From Paraspadella gotoi (Eukaryota; Chaetognatha), in contig CM119264.1 in the NCBI GenBank assembly GCA_051294375.1, positions 18,045,729 through 18,109,728 on the forward strand: a DNA stretch of 64,000 nt. The letters run 5' to 3'. Within the stretch, counting starts at the first letter, position 1, and the number at the start of each line of letters is the position of its first letter. The notes beneath the pieces were generated by a model. It was given only the letters and a program-made list of their open reading frames with translations, had not been told where the DNA came from and searched no databases. Below, piece after piece: positions 49,739-64,000 of this stretch. Position numbers and translations under genes: made by a program.

Positions 49739-49802
<64 letters not shown>
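49736..49802. repeat. (CT)n array
   Basis: About 65 bp, followed by TTCTCGTCGTCTCTCGTC. The 420 bp before it are AT-rich with no gene. Confidence 0.95.
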
Positions 49803-49807
<5 letters not shown>

Positions 49808-51060
49808 GTCGTCTCTCGTCTCTCTTCCCAATCTTCGTCGAATCTCTCTTTTGAAACCCGAAGTGAAAACCGCGCGGCGGAAAATGGAATTTGAAGGAAA
49901 CTGGAAAAAGACGTTGAGATTAGGAAAGAGGAGGAAAGACAGAAAAGACAGAAAAGCGGGGAGCTCATGCATTTCATTAAGTAACTTTGTCGTCTTTCAA
50001 TATGGTATAGTATAGACGATAGACATTAGACACATATGGGAATGTTTGTTATTTAGCAAAGAGGGGGGTATTTAAAAAATACTTTTAATTTGATTTAATT
50101 CAACGTGATTCAGTTATAAAACAAGAACTTATAAGACTTATGTAAGTGATGACAACGAGAATGAGAGACAAAGATTGTAGACTTTCAATGTTAAACATTC
50201 ATCTGATTCTGAAGGGGATTAATCCTTAATAACATTTTAATAACGAAAATAATGTTTTGGATGCAATACAGAATTTTGGAGATAGCAATATCACGATAGC
50301 AACAATGGAAAATGACTAAATTACATTAGAATTTGACGAATGTTTTCGTTAGAAACCTCTATTAATAATAATTATTTATGGTAGAGTTAAGAGGCTCTGC
50401 AATCGCCCATTTTTCATCATCTGGCGAAAAACAAAAGGTAAAAGAAGAAGAATCGAAAGAGAGGATTTTTCCAGATGGCTTCCTTTTAAGGCACAACGCT
50501 TTCCCCCCTAGAATCAACGCTCCTCATCCAAAGACGACAAAAAATGAAAAATGACGCAGCGTCCCGGAACCAAAACCGGAAGTGCCACGTGAGGAATAGG
50601 AGGAGGAAGAGGATGAAAAGGAGGAAGAGGAAGGGGGACGAAGGATGCGGAAAATTATGAGAAGAAGGAGCAAGTTTGTCAGGATTGAATCATAATTGAT
50701 TATAGGAGAGGGAAGCGGGATGAAGAAGAGGAGTCGACAAAGGAGGAAGATGGCGAAAAGACGACGGAGAGAAGAAAAATAAAGAAAAAAAAAAAGGAAA
50801 GAAAAAAAAGGATTGATGATGAAAAGTGAAAGAGACATCACAAGCGTCGTCGTTGGTACTGGGGGGCCGATGGCTGTGAAAGGGGGAAGATTATGAAAGT
50901 AACAAAAATGTAAAATTATAATGCCATCAAAATCCAGTGATTCTATCGGGAAAAAACATTTATAGTCGTCAGCAATTATTGATTTTATCGAACTAGTGTA
51001 CAGGCTATGGTATCGTGGAGTTGGATTCATCTTTTCACTTCTTCAAAATTTCCTATTGCC
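49803..51060. other. Intergenic, no gene seen
   Basis: AT-rich to 50,400, then A/G-rich at 50,590-50,830. No recognisable coding sequence. Confidence 0.6.
50575..50592. promoter_or_regulatory. ETS site with adjacent E-box
   Basis: ACCGGAAGTG (50,575-50,584) directly followed by CCACGTGA (50,585-50,592), the third ETS-type motif in the window lying beside a CRE or E-box. No linked gene. Confidence 0.25.
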
Positions 51061-51722
51061 TTTTTCTTCATCCATTCATCCAATCCCTTCGCCCCATTTC
51101 TTATCCATTAATCCCAATTCGATCACTCTGTTTCTTATCCACTCATCCAATCTCATCTCCCCATTTCTCATCCACTNNNNNNNNNNNNNNNNNNNNNNNN
51201 NNNNNNNNNNNNNNNNNNNNNNNNNNNNNNNNNNNNNNNNNNNNNNNNNNNNNNNNNNNNNNNNNNNNNNNNNNNNNNNNNNNNNNNNNNNNNNNNNNNN
51301 NNNNNNNNNNNNNNNNNNNNNNNNNNNNNNNNNNNNNNNNNNNNNNNNNNNNNNNNNNNNNNNNNNTCAATCCACTCATCCAATACTCATCTCCCAATTT
51401 GCTCATACCACTCATCCAAAGCTCATCTCCCACATCGTCATCCATCTATCCAAAACTCGCATCTCTCCATTTCTAGCCACTCATCAATCTCATTCTCCCC
51501 ATTTCTCATCCACTCATCCAACTATCACCCCATTGTCTCATCCACTCATCCAATCTCATCTCCCATTCTCATCCACTCATTCAAACTCACTCACCCCATT
51601 TCTCATCCACTCATCCAAACTCATCTCCCATTTCTCATCCACTCATCCAAACTCAGTCTCCCCATTGTCTCATCACACTCATCCCAAACTCATCTCCCAT
51701 TTCTCAATCCACTCATCCATCT
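51060..51722. repeat. Minisatellite of CTCATCCA-containing units
   Basis: Imperfect units of about 35-37 bp built from ATTTCTCATCCACTCATCCA and ACTCATCTCCC. The array is broken by a 190-N gap at 51,177-51,366, so its true length is unknown. Units to the right of the gap carry many one-base indels, which suggests poor consensus quality. Confidence 0.88.
51177..51366. other. Assembly gap (190 N) inside the minisatellite
   Basis: Run of N flanked on both sides by the same CACTCATCCA-type units. Confidence 0.99.
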
Positions 51723-51852
51723 CTCTCTTTCACTGTGTCGTGTTGTGCGACGACAACGAAGACGACGACGAAGTCTTTCTACTTTGTGACACGTAGGGGT
51801 CAGCAAGAATGACCAAGAATGAGTTTTGTTCATAACAAGATTAAGAACTTGT

Positions 51853-51937
51853 NNNNNNNNNNNNNNNNNNNNNNNNNNNNNNNNNNNNNNNNNNNNNNNN
51901 NNNNNNNNNNNNNNNNNNNNNNNNNNNNNNNNNNNNN
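51853..51937. other. Assembly gap (85 N)
   Basis: Run of N, followed by AAAAAAGAGAGAG, so it probably hides a (GA)n array. Confidence 0.99.
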
Positions 51938-52374
51938 AAAAAAGAGAGAGATTTTCATTTAACCGAATTCGTAACATCAAAAACGAAAATATCGTGAATA
52001 CCTAAAACAGATTTCCCGGCGGGCATCTTCCGCCTCCCCTCTGCCCCCCCCGTCTCTTTGGCACCGCCCGCTGTGGTTTCACTAAGCCCTCGCTAACTAT
52101 CTTTCCCTCCATAAATGCTCTTCACGCAAACAAGTTTTACGGGAAGGGGAGAGCGGGGATAAAGGGGCTGAAGGAGTTGGAGCGCTTTTTCGACGACCTG
52201 TTGGGCGAGATGGAGTTGGAGAGTTGGAGGAGAAAACGATGAGAGAGAGAACTGTGGCGGAGAAAGTAAAAGAGAATAGACTCTGCGGGGAAAGGAAAGG
52301 TGTCAAAGCGAACGGAGGGAGAAGAGGAAGATGAATGGATGAGGGTCTAAAACGAAATCGAATTGAGAAACCGT

Positions 52375-52375
52375 G

Positions 52376-52432
<57 letters not shown>

Positions 52433-52440
52433 TCCTCTTC
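52375..52440. repeat. (CT)n array
   Basis: About 65 bp of CT dinucleotides with TTTC and TTCT interruptions. Confidence 0.95.
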
Positions 52441-54933
52441 TCATCAGTCTCTCTACTCTTGGGCACGGAGAAGAAAAGAGGAAGTCGACCATGGCGAAGA
52501 CGACGTTGAGGACGTCACTCACAAAGACGAAAACCAAAGCGACGACGACGACAACTACGACGACGATATCACACACGCGATCGAATAAAAAAGACCGAAA
52601 CCGAAAATATAACGACAAATTGATAATGAGTATCAATATTTTATCTCCGCACGTGATTACAGAACAATAACAGTAATTGCGATTCACGAGACAATGAACA
52701 ACTAGAAAAATCTTCAAAAAACGAATGAGACATTGCTGACGATACTATTAATAATGATAATAAAGGCAATGTCGAAAAATCTTCTAAATATACCCGTTAC
52801 CCATCATGGCCTAAATCACCAACGACCTTGCCGAGGATTTAACGACGATGTCACCATTCGATCCTAAAAATCACAACAACGACAACAGCTCAGATGAAAA
52901 ACCCCACCTACGACGCCCACAACATTACTGGCAACGACTACAAAAACAGACTCCATCATCAACGTCGAAGTTTCTTCAATATATTTTGATGTCTTTTCAA
53001 GATTGCCTTTCACCTCTCCTCGAAAAAAGGGAAAAGGAAACCGAGAATAAAAACGTAAGAGGAAACAATAACAACGCAGCCGCCATTTTTTTTTTTTAGC
53101 TTCGGCGTCGAACTATTTTCCCTCTTTTCTTCTTCCCCATTTTCTTTCATTTCGTCCCCATATTTTTCTTCTTTTCCATCCTTTTTTTCTTCCTTTTTCC
53201 CATTTCTCCACCTCAACAACTTTCGCTCTTTTGTTTTATTTCTTCGTCGACGAGCGACAGATGGCGGTTGGGCGTCGCCAGATGCCAAGACGTCGACGAC
53301 GACGGAGCGGAGATGCCGAAGCTGAGACGCCGACTCGGAAATGCTTCGGCGGCGCCACAAAGACTGAAACGAAGAAATTTTTTTTTTTTTTGAGCATGGA
53401 AGAAATACAATGTTCACGGTTCACGGTTCACTCGAAATATTTTGACGTCATCGTGTCCGCAGATGCGTCCAATGCGACAACAGACGACGACACAGCGACG
53501 TCAGATGCCGACACAGAAGCGTCAGATGCCGAACACGAGTTTCTAGTCGCTCAACATTTCTAGAATTTCTTCCCATCAATTTTATGAGATTTGTCATTTA
53601 GCCCCGCGTTTCGAAAGAGAAAAGGGCGGGAACGGGAAGGAGGAGAGGGGGGGAGAGAGGGGGGGGGAGAGAGTGGAAGCGGTGGTAGAACGATCGGGAC
53701 CAGGAAATAATAGCAGCGATAACTGAGAAATGGTAAAGTTGAGGTTAAATACTTGGCAATTAGGAAAAGCGGAATAGGAAAAGCGGGCGACTGACTGACT
53801 GGTGATTTGGGGAAAAGATTAAAGAAGAAAAGATGAAATAAAGGGAAAGAGGACAACAAAGGAGATAATTAAAAAGAAAGGGAGCAGGTTGCCAAAAGTT
53901 TGTTTTTGGGAGAGACATAATTAACTAAAAAGAAAATTAGGATCTTACGTAAGCACAGTATCTTAGCGACGTATCAGAAAAAGAAAAGAAAAAAAAATAA
54001 TGATTACGTAGCAAACATGAAAAGGACTTGGCTAAGGAAGGGGAGAATGATGAAAGAGAAAAAAATGAAAATGAAAAGAAAAGTTGGAGGAAAGTAGAGA
54101 AATATCGAGAACGATGAGGAGAAAAGAGAAAAGAAGGATGAGGAGGATGAAGAGGAGAAAGAAGAGAACGATGAGGAGTTGAAAAAAAAAAGTAATTTAA
54201 CGTCGTCTTTTTCTTCGGCGCCGCAAAAGACGTTTTTAACGGGAAAGAAGAAAAAGAAAAAAAAGAAAAGATTAAATTAAAGAAAACGCAAAAGGAGAAA
54301 AAAAAAGGAGAAGAAAAATGGTCGTAGTCGTCTGATTATAATGCGTTCATGAGTGTGAGGTTGAGAAATGAGAAGAGAGGGCGGATGAGAACGGAGAAAA
54401 AACCTGGCCGAGTCAACCTTGATTTATTTTAGATTCACGAAAAAGTTTCGTGATAGACATTGGAGAGGGAGAGAAAAAATATCGAGACTCGGATCTATTG
54501 GTTGTGATTCTTTTTTACCTAATTTAATAATTGCGGAGGGAATACTCCTCTAGATTCAGAATGGCCATTCTAACGGCATATTAACTATCCTGCTCGTGGA
54601 AAAAAACAATTTCTATATTTTATAATATTTGTAAAATTTCTTTGTCACATCTTCTACAAAGGTTTTATGAAAACGGAGAAAATGTTGAATGCCTTAAGGT
54701 AATATTATTTTAGATACAGAAAATAATATCATGCAAAAGTAGATCTTATAAAACGATGAGAAATGATCAAGCCTTAATGGTGCTTTGCTCACCAGCCAAT
54801 GAAGCAACTCGATCCGCGCGAGACTTATTACCCTCGGAGCGAGTTCCAACCTCCAAGGTTTCCGATATCATATGGCGCTCGTTTGCGCCTTGAAACGCCC
54901 GCGCCGCTAAAGAGGCGTTTACATCATCTGGAA

Positions 54934-54939
<6 letters not shown>
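52441..54939. other. Intergenic, no gene seen
   Basis: A GACGACGACG-rich stretch near 52,538-52,566, a CAGCCGCCATTTTTT YY1-like string near 53,077, a G-run block near 53,645-53,670 and a strongly A/G-rich plus strand at 53,830-54,330. Short frames are low in complexity. Confidence 0.55.
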
Positions 54940-54971
<32 letters not shown>

Positions 54972-55002
54972 TGAGGAAGAGAAAAGAGAGAAAATGAGAG
55001 AG

Positions 55003-55058
<56 letters not shown>
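54940..55058. repeat. (GA)n array
   Basis: About 120 bp of GA dinucleotides with AAAATGAG and GG interruptions. Confidence 0.95.
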
Positions 55059-55059
<1 letters not shown>

Positions 55060-55940
55060 CGAGATAGTGACGGAAAAAATCCCGAAAATTAGCGAAAAGG
55101 AGGGAAAAAGTCATCGGATTAGCAGAGGATAAATCAGTCAAGCCCAATCTCTTTTTCTTTCTTTCTGTCTACGGATTTTCATTCTAAAGGCGCTGTTTGT
55201 AGAAACTGATCTGCAAAATGTTAAATCACCACTCGATATCATAATTCATAGAAGTTAGAAAATAAAAAAAGAAAAAAAAAGATAGCGCGTCAGGTACTCT
55301 CACGTTTTACTTTTCTCTTTCTAAAAGGACAGTCAATAACGTTTCCGATGTCTTTCCCGCCCACAGAGGATTAAACGGAGCCCACAGTGATTTTAAATAA
55401 TTCGATTAGTTCTTTATGCTGGGAAAGAGCGAAGCCAAAGTCCATCGTGGAGGAAAAAAAAAAAGGGGGAAACAAAAAGGAAGAGGGCGGTTGTGTTTTT
55501 TCCCTGGAGTTTTCCGCGTCGCCATTCATCATTGGAATAACCATCCTCTCGGTATCATTTTCCATTTTATCCATTTTCCCCCGCTTACATCGTTTTGAAA
55601 TCTTTCCCCCCCCCTTCCTCTGCCACTCCCCGGGCTGAAAAAACGATTACTCTCGCTTCACGTGGTTGTTAGTATATTTCAAGGTTGAAAATTAACCCAC
55701 TCTTCGGCTTTGGCTTTTATTTTTTTTTTTTAAATTTTCATTTAATATTAAAAACGAGGAAGGGAATAAAACCAACACTGTTCCGCGATACCGACCGAAA
55801 TGACTGATTTGTCTGGTCTCGACCCTCGGCTCACTCTCATCCTCACCTGGACGCGAAATTGAGAATAGAAATAAAAGGAAACTTACCTCCGACTTCCTTC
55901 CTAACGCGATTTCCTTACCTAGCTTCACACAGCCCCTGGA
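55059..55940. other. Intergenic, no gene seen
   Basis: Mixed composition. Two strings that look like splice donors on the minus strand (near 55,883 and 55,915) have no exon I can support. Confidence 0.55.
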
Positions 55941-56393
55941 AACTCGTCTTTCATGAATTCAACCCACCAGGAATCAAAAACGTGAAATCCACGTAGCTAA
56001 CCTCAACTGCTCGGTCAACCATGATACGACCCACCCACCAAGCATTGTCAACAGAAAACAGGAGCGGAATTAGGAACGATCTATTCCAACTAGAGAGATA
56101 CTGAAGAGAGAGAGAAGAGAAAAAGAGAGAGAGTCGTATCTAAGATCAATCTCTTCAGCCATCTATATCGCCTCCCACAAACCAAGCCGCAAGATGCCAT
56201 CTTCCCTTCGCCCATGGAGAAAAGAAGAAAAAAAAAAAAAACAGAAGGAAGCACGGGAAGGAAGATCATAAAGGCAGAGGAAGGAAAACTGAAAAATTCG
56301 AAACCGAGATTTGAATATGAGGGTACTGACGTAAAATGCGCCCAGTGGATTGGTGAAGGAAAAACGCTCACAAAAAAGGCAAGTTTTTTTCTC

Positions 56394-56432
<39 letters not shown>

Positions 56433-56435
56433 CTC
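55941..56435. repeat. Inverted repeat, left arm
   Basis: This arm is the near-exact reverse complement of about 56,623-57,230. Shared landmarks in inverted order: ACCCACCAGGAATCAAAAAC, CGGAATTAGGAACGATC, TTCCAACTAGAGAGATACTG, GATGCCATCTTCCCTTCGCC, and GTGAAGGAAAAACGCTCAC against GTGAGCGGTTTTCCTTCAC. Short indels separate the arms. Confidence 0.9.
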
Positions 56436-56597
56436 TCCTGTCTCCACTCTCTCACTATCTTTAGCTTCCTAGTTTTTTTACCCCGAATCATCGCTAATCC
56501 CATCCTGTAGTTTTCCCCTTCGATCAACTCGGATTTAGTCCTCGGCTTTTTCTCCCACAATGTTTGTATTGATGACCGAGTCCATTCCACTCTGGCG

Positions 56598-56622
56598 NNN
56601 NNNNNNNNNNNNNNNNNNNNNN
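56598..56622. other. Assembly gap (25 N) at the inverted-repeat centre
   Basis: Exactly 25 N, placed between the two arms of the inverted repeat. The right flank is (GA)n. Confidence 0.99.
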
Positions 56623-56658
<36 letters not shown>

Positions 56659-57230
56659 AAAAAAACTTGCTTTTTTGTGAGCGGTTTTCCTTCACCAATC
56701 AACTGGCGCGCATTTTACGTCGTACCTCATATTCAAATCTCGGTTCGAATTTTTCAGTTTTTTCCTTCCTCTGCCTTTATGATCTTCCTTCACCGTGCTC
56801 CCTTCTGTTCTCTTTTTTTTCCTTCTTCTTTCTCCATGGGCGAAGGGAAGATGGCATCTTGCGGCTTAACCGAGACATGGTTTGTGGGAGGCGATATAGA
56901 TGGCTGAAAAGATTGATCTTAGATACGACTCTCTCTCTTTTTCTCTCTCNNNNNNNNNNNNNNNNNNNNNNNNNGCATCTGCGGCTTAACCGAGACATGT
57001 TTGTGGAGGCGATATAGATGGCTGAAGAGATTGATCTTAGATACGACTCTCTCTCTTTTTTTTCTCTCTCTCTTCAGTATCTCTCTAGTTGGAATAGATC
57101 GTTCCTAATTCCGCTTACCTGTTTCTGTGACAAAGCTTGGAGGGTTCGTATCATGTTGACCGAGCAGTTGAGGTAGCTACGTGGATTTCACGTTTTTGAT
57201 TCCTGGTGGGTTGTCATGAAGACCGAGTTA
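56623..57230. repeat. Inverted repeat, right arm
   Basis: Partner of 55,941-56,435. This arm is itself broken by a 25-N gap (56,950-56,974), with about 95 bp of the same sequence repeated on each side of that gap (56,850-56,949 and 56,975-57,070). Its end overlaps the start of the direct duplication at 57,100. Confidence 0.9.
56950..56974. other. Assembly gap (25 N) between two copies of about 95 bp
   Basis: Exactly 25 N. GCATCTTGCGGCTTAACCGA on the left and GCATCTGCGGCTTAACCGA on the right begin the same short segment, so the two contig ends overlap in content. Confidence 0.99.
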
Positions 57231-58341
57231 ATCCCTACGTCTTTTCGCTACGAGCTTCGTCGTTTTTTATCTTCGTTATTTATTTTTCTTTTCTTTCTTC
57301 CTTCCTTCCTTCCTTCCTTCCTTCCTTCCTTCCTTCCTTCCTTCCTTCCTTCTCTTTCCTTCTTCTTTCTTTCTCTCTCCCGCTCTCTCTCTCTCTCTCA
57401 CGTCGAGGTTGGAGGCGAGAACAAAAATTATTCTAGATCAAAATCGATTCCGCGGTTTTTTTGTTTCGCTTCCGTTTTTTTTTTTTTTGTTCTTTTAAGA
57501 CGAGAATAAACATTAGATTTTATTTTTATGGCGCTCGTTGGTGAAAATGGAAACGAGACGACCAATGAAAACGCGGCAAGAACAAGAAAGAAGGAAAGCA
57601 AAGAACAAAAAAGGGGAGAGTGATAAGTAAAAACGATAGAAGTGAGGAAGGATGTAGCTAAAACGTGCCGAAGGTCGGCCGACTCACGTTTCATTTGAAA
57701 TATGATAAATAGGAGATCGTGCAGATTTCTGTTTATTCATTCGGAATTTGTATATGGCGATTCTTTAAAAAAAAAAAAATTTGCACTGGAGCAAAGATTT
57801 TAGATTTGGAAAAAAAAGTTAATTACTTTGGACGCGAGGGAGAAAGAAAGGGGAGGGCACGCAACTGGTTCCTTCTCCTTCCCGCGCCATCAATTAACCT
57901 ATACATATAGTCTCTCCCTCGATATTTAACATTCGACTGGATTTTCTTTCTTTACCCTTTTCTCTACCAACTTCTGCTCCTCGGCCCTAAGTTAGGGACT
58001 CACCCGACGGCCCGATATCGATCGCCCATCGGTCTCTTTCCAATTGGCCAATCACCGCCCTCTACCAATCACAGCATCGGATAATTTTGTCATTGACCTT
58101 TAACGATTCGTCTGATATTTGGGGCTTCGATTCCCACCCACTCCCTCTCCGTAGCTAATCGTTCCTTCCATCGCGTCTCATTACCGCGTCGCGTCGACGC
58201 CCTCTCCAAAATCCTTACCCTCCCGACCCTCTCCCCGAAAAGGTCAGGATTAACAGCCAGCGTTGAGAGGAAGGGCAAATACAAGGCCGAGGCTTCGGGT
58301 GAGACAGAGGGAGGAAAGAGATAGAGATAGAAGAAGAGAGA

Positions 58342-58418
<77 letters not shown>

Positions 58419-59120
58419 GAGTGTCCACGCAAATACATTTGGCGCCCGAAGTCAAATAACGCGAACGTGCCTGGCTCTTCATCTTCCTGGAAGGAGGTTG
58501 AGAGAGAAAGGAAACTCGCGTTAGAAACCTTTCATATAATGTCTATGGATTTTTGATTATAGGAGAATAAAGAGGAGAGTGACCGCGGCCCGGGCACGTT
58601 TCAATTCCCCCATACAAAACTTGACATTTAATTAGAATTAACTATGTATGTTCACGACGCAAACATACCATTATTTAATTAAAATGGGGCAATGATATTT
58701 TTTATTTTGCGTCACACCGACAGACCTCCCTTTTTTATATTGTATACACTTTTTTACATTTTATTTTGGCTCACTTTTCATTGCGTTCATAATTACTGTA
58801 TTCAATATTCATATTCTCAAGCCATTGATCATCCACTTTCACGAAAAAATTGTCTTATAATCTTAAATCTTAATCGGTCCGACTAAATAGAACATGATCT
58901 CAGCTCGAGAGTATATTTAGTCGCAAATGCCAATCCAAAATTTATTGATACAAGAGAAAATGTCAAATTTAACGTATGACGTCCGGTGCGTCTCGGCGCT
59001 GACAAACATTTTTTTTTCTCAGACGACATTGTGACAGTTTTGTGGCAACTTTAAAAAACGTAAAAGTAGAGTACAAGCAATTTTCATGACATTCAAAAAC
59101 AATCGCGAAGCCCGACACCG
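57100..59120 (+). repeat. Second direct duplication, copy A (2.0 kb)
   Basis: Nearly identical to 59,146-61,176 in the same orientation. Begins CGTTCCTAATTCCGCTTACC and ends CGAAGCCCGACACCG at a 25-N gap. It includes a (CCTT)n at 57,297-57,353 and a (GA)n at 58,336-58,414. No convincing gene. Differences from copy B are mostly one-base indels and array length. Confidence 0.93.
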
Positions 59121-59145
59121 NNNNNNNNNNNNNNNNNNNNNNNNN
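59121..59145. other. Assembly gap (25 N) between duplicate copies
   Basis: Exactly 25 N at the junction of the two 2.0-kb copies. Confidence 0.99.
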
Positions 59146-60427
59146 CGTTCCTAATTCCGCCTTACCTGTTTCTTGTGACAATGCTTGGTGGGTTCGTATC
59201 ATGTTTGACCGAGCAGTTGAGGTAGCTACGTGGATTTCACGTTTTTTGATTCCTGGTGGTTGTCATGAAGAGAGTTAATCCCTACGTCTTTCGCTACGAG
59301 CTTTCGTCGTTTTTTATCTTCGTTATTTATTCTCCCTTTTCCTTTCCTTCCTTTCCTTCCTTCCTTCCTTTCTTCTTCCTTCCTCCTTCCTTCCTTCCTT
59401 CCTTCCTTCCTTCCTTCCTTCCTTCTCTTCCTTCCTTCTCTCCTTCCTTCTCTTCTTTCTCTCTCCCGCTCTCTCTCTCTCTCTCCACGTCGAGGGTGGA
59501 GGCGAGAACAAAAATTATTCTAGATCAAAATCCGATTCCGCGGTTTTTTTGTTTCGCTTCTCGTTTTTTTTTTTTTGTTCTTTTAAACGAGAATAAACAT
59601 TAGAATTTTTTATTTTTATGGCGCTCGTTGGTGAAAATGGAAACGAGACGACCAATGAAAACGCGGACAAGAACAAGAAAGAAGGAAAGCAAAAACAAAA
59701 AAGGGGAGAGTGATAAGTAAAAACGTAAAGTGAGGAAGGATGTAGCTAAAACGTGCCGAAGGTCGGCCGACTCACGTTTCATTGAAATATGATAAATAGA
59801 GATCGTTGCAGATTTCTGTTTATTCATTCGAATTTGTATATGGCGATTCTTTAAAAAAAAAAAAAATTTGCACTGGAGCAAAGATTTTAGATTTTGGAAA
59901 AAAAAAGTTAATTACTTTGGACGCGAGGGAGAAAGAAAGGGAGGGCACGCAACTGGTTCCTTCTCCTTCCCGCGCATCAATTAACCTATATATATAGTCT
60001 CTCCCTCGATATTTAACATTCGACTGGATTTTCTTTCTTTCCCTTTTCTCTACCAACTTCTGCTCCTCGGCCTAAGTTAGGGACTCACCCGACGGCCCGA
60101 TATCGATCGCCATCGGTTCTCTTTCCAATTGGCCAATCAACCGCCCTCTACCAATCACAGCATCGGATAATTTTGTCATTGACCTTTAACGATTCGTCTT
60201 GATATTGGGGCTTCGATTCCCACCCACTCCCTTCCGTAGCTAATCGTTCCTTCCATCGCGTCTCATTACCGCGTCGCGTCGACGCCCTCTCCAAAATCCT
60301 TACCCTCCGACCCTCTCCCCGAAAAGGTCAGGATTAACAGCCAGCGTTGAGAGGAAGGGCAAATACAGGCCGAGGCTTCGGGTGAGACAGAGGGAGGGAA
60401 AGAGATAGAGATAGAGAGAGAGAGAGA

Positions 60428-60489
<62 letters not shown>

Positions 60490-61176
60490 AGAGAGATGAG
60501 AGTGTCCACGCAATACATTTGGCGCCCGAAGTCAAATAACGCGAACGTGCCTGGCTTTATCTTCCTGGAAGGAGGTTGAGAGAGAAAGGAAACTCGCGTT
60601 AGAAAACCTTTCATATAATGTCTATGGATTTTTGATTATAGGAGAATAAAGAGGAGGAGTGACCGCGGCCCGGGCACGTTTCAATTCCCCATACAAAACT
60701 TGACATTTAATTAGATTAACTATGTATGTTCACGCGCAAACAACCATTATTTAATTAAAATGGGGCAATGATATTTTTATTTGCGTCACACCGACAGAAC
60801 CTCCCTTTTTTAATTGTATACACCTTTTACATTTTATTTGCTCACTCATTGCGTTCAATAATTACTGTATTCAATATTCATATTCTCAAGCCAGATCATC
60901 CACTTTCACGAAAAAATTGTCTTTATCTTAAATCTTAATCGGTCCGACTAAATAGAACATGATCTCAGCTCGAGAGTATATTTAGTCGCAAATGCCAATC
61001 CAAAATTTATTGATACAAGAGAAAATGTCAATTTATATGACGTCCTGCGTCTCGGCGCTGACAAACATTTTTTTTTCTCAGACGACATGTGACAGTTTTG
61101 TGGCAACTTTAAAAAACGTAAAGTAGAGTACAAGCAATTTTCATGACATTCAAAAACAATCGCGAAGCCGACACCG
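59146..61176 (+). repeat. Second direct duplication, copy B (2.0 kb)
   Basis: Partner of 57,100-59,120. The (CCTT)n at 59,337-59,450 is about twice as long as in copy A, and the (GA)n is at 60,408-60,498. Copy B has many short deletions, most clearly at 60,720-61,040, compared with copy A. Confidence 0.93.
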
Positions 61177-62914
<1,738 letters not shown>

Positions 62915-63026
62915 TACTTCGATCAGTTTCGCCGACACGGTTCCATCCCCTCCCTCTATCCCGGATTTAGCCTGGACGGATGGCAGGCTGCACCTTATTA
63001 GATAATGCATAACTTTGCCACAGCTG

Positions 63027-63036
63027 NNNNNNNNNN
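63027..63036. other. Assembly gap (10 N)
   Basis: Ten N between two long (CT)n arrays. Confidence 0.99.
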
Positions 63037-63069
63037 TTTTTTCTCTTGCTCATCTGTTTCCTTTCTTGC

Positions 63070-63885
<816 letters not shown>

Positions 63886-63926
63886 ATGAGGTAGCAGACA
63901 ACCCAGATTCTATCTTTATCATCCAG
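63886..63926 (+). other. Possible 41-bp internal exon (weak)
   Basis: TTTAAAATTTTAG ends at 63,885 and CCAG|GTAATTT follows at 63,926, giving plausible acceptor and donor. One frame is open: two bases, then thirteen codons reading EVADNPDSIFIIQ, ending in phase 0. The other two frames stop at once. The peptide has balanced composition, unlike the low-complexity frames elsewhere. No family is recognised and no neighbouring exon is in view. Confidence 0.28.
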
Positions 63927-64000
63927 GTAATTTCTATTTAATCATTAAGTTTTATCATTTCCCGTCCATCGCAAACCTGCGGAGAACGAAGCAGCCGCAG

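Overview
The window looks like part of a metazoan nuclear genome, most likely from an invertebrate. The signs are one large gene with a GT-AG intron, tRNA-derived SINE-like repeats, very dense simple repeats and scaffold gaps (runs of N). There are no operons, Shine-Dalgarno sites or closely packed ORFs. I cannot name the species. Degenerate CCCTAA/TTAGGG-type tracts would suit a lineage with TTAGGG telomeres better than the TTAGG of most arthropods, but this is weak evidence.

Only one protein gene is well supported. It lies on the minus strand at 34,792-39,690 and encodes a complete, full-length ABC transporter of the ABCC/MRP1 type of about 1,472 residues. It has TMD0, two transmembrane domains and two nucleotide-binding domains, and only one intron (35,185-35,664). 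Two further weak exon candidates are reported: a possible last exon and 3' UTR near 27.43-27.66 kb, and a 41-bp exon near 63.9 kb.

The rest is intergenic or repeat DNA. From 1 to 11.9 kb there are purine-rich tracts, (CT)n/(GA)n arrays, (CGT)n arrays and a possible SINE. From 11.9 to 20.1 kb a 4.0-kb segment occurs twice in direct orientation, separated by a 25-N gap. From 20.1 to 33.5 kb there are promoter-like CpG-rich patches, a minisatellite, a G-rich block and simple repeats. From 33.5 to 44.9 kb lies the AT-rich neighbourhood of the ABC gene, with telomere-like degenerate tracts on both sides, an 18-bp minisatellite, two SINE-like units and short dispersed repeats next to (GA)n arrays. 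From 45 to 55.9 kb there are simple repeats and one gap-broken minisatellite. From 55.9 to 61.2 kb there is an inverted repeat followed by a second direct duplication of 2.0 kb. From 61.2 to 64 kb there are two of the longest (CT)n arrays in the window.

All four 25-N gaps sit exactly at the junctions of these duplicated or inverted segments. The simplest reading is that they are assembly artefacts (allelic or fold-back contigs placed side by side), not new biology. Most of the long open frames in the window are translations of (CT)n, (CGT)n or minisatellite DNA and are not genes. I found no convincing new biological system. The features most worth checking are the almost intronless MRP gene, the fold-back telomere-like element beside it, and the duplication and gap pattern.
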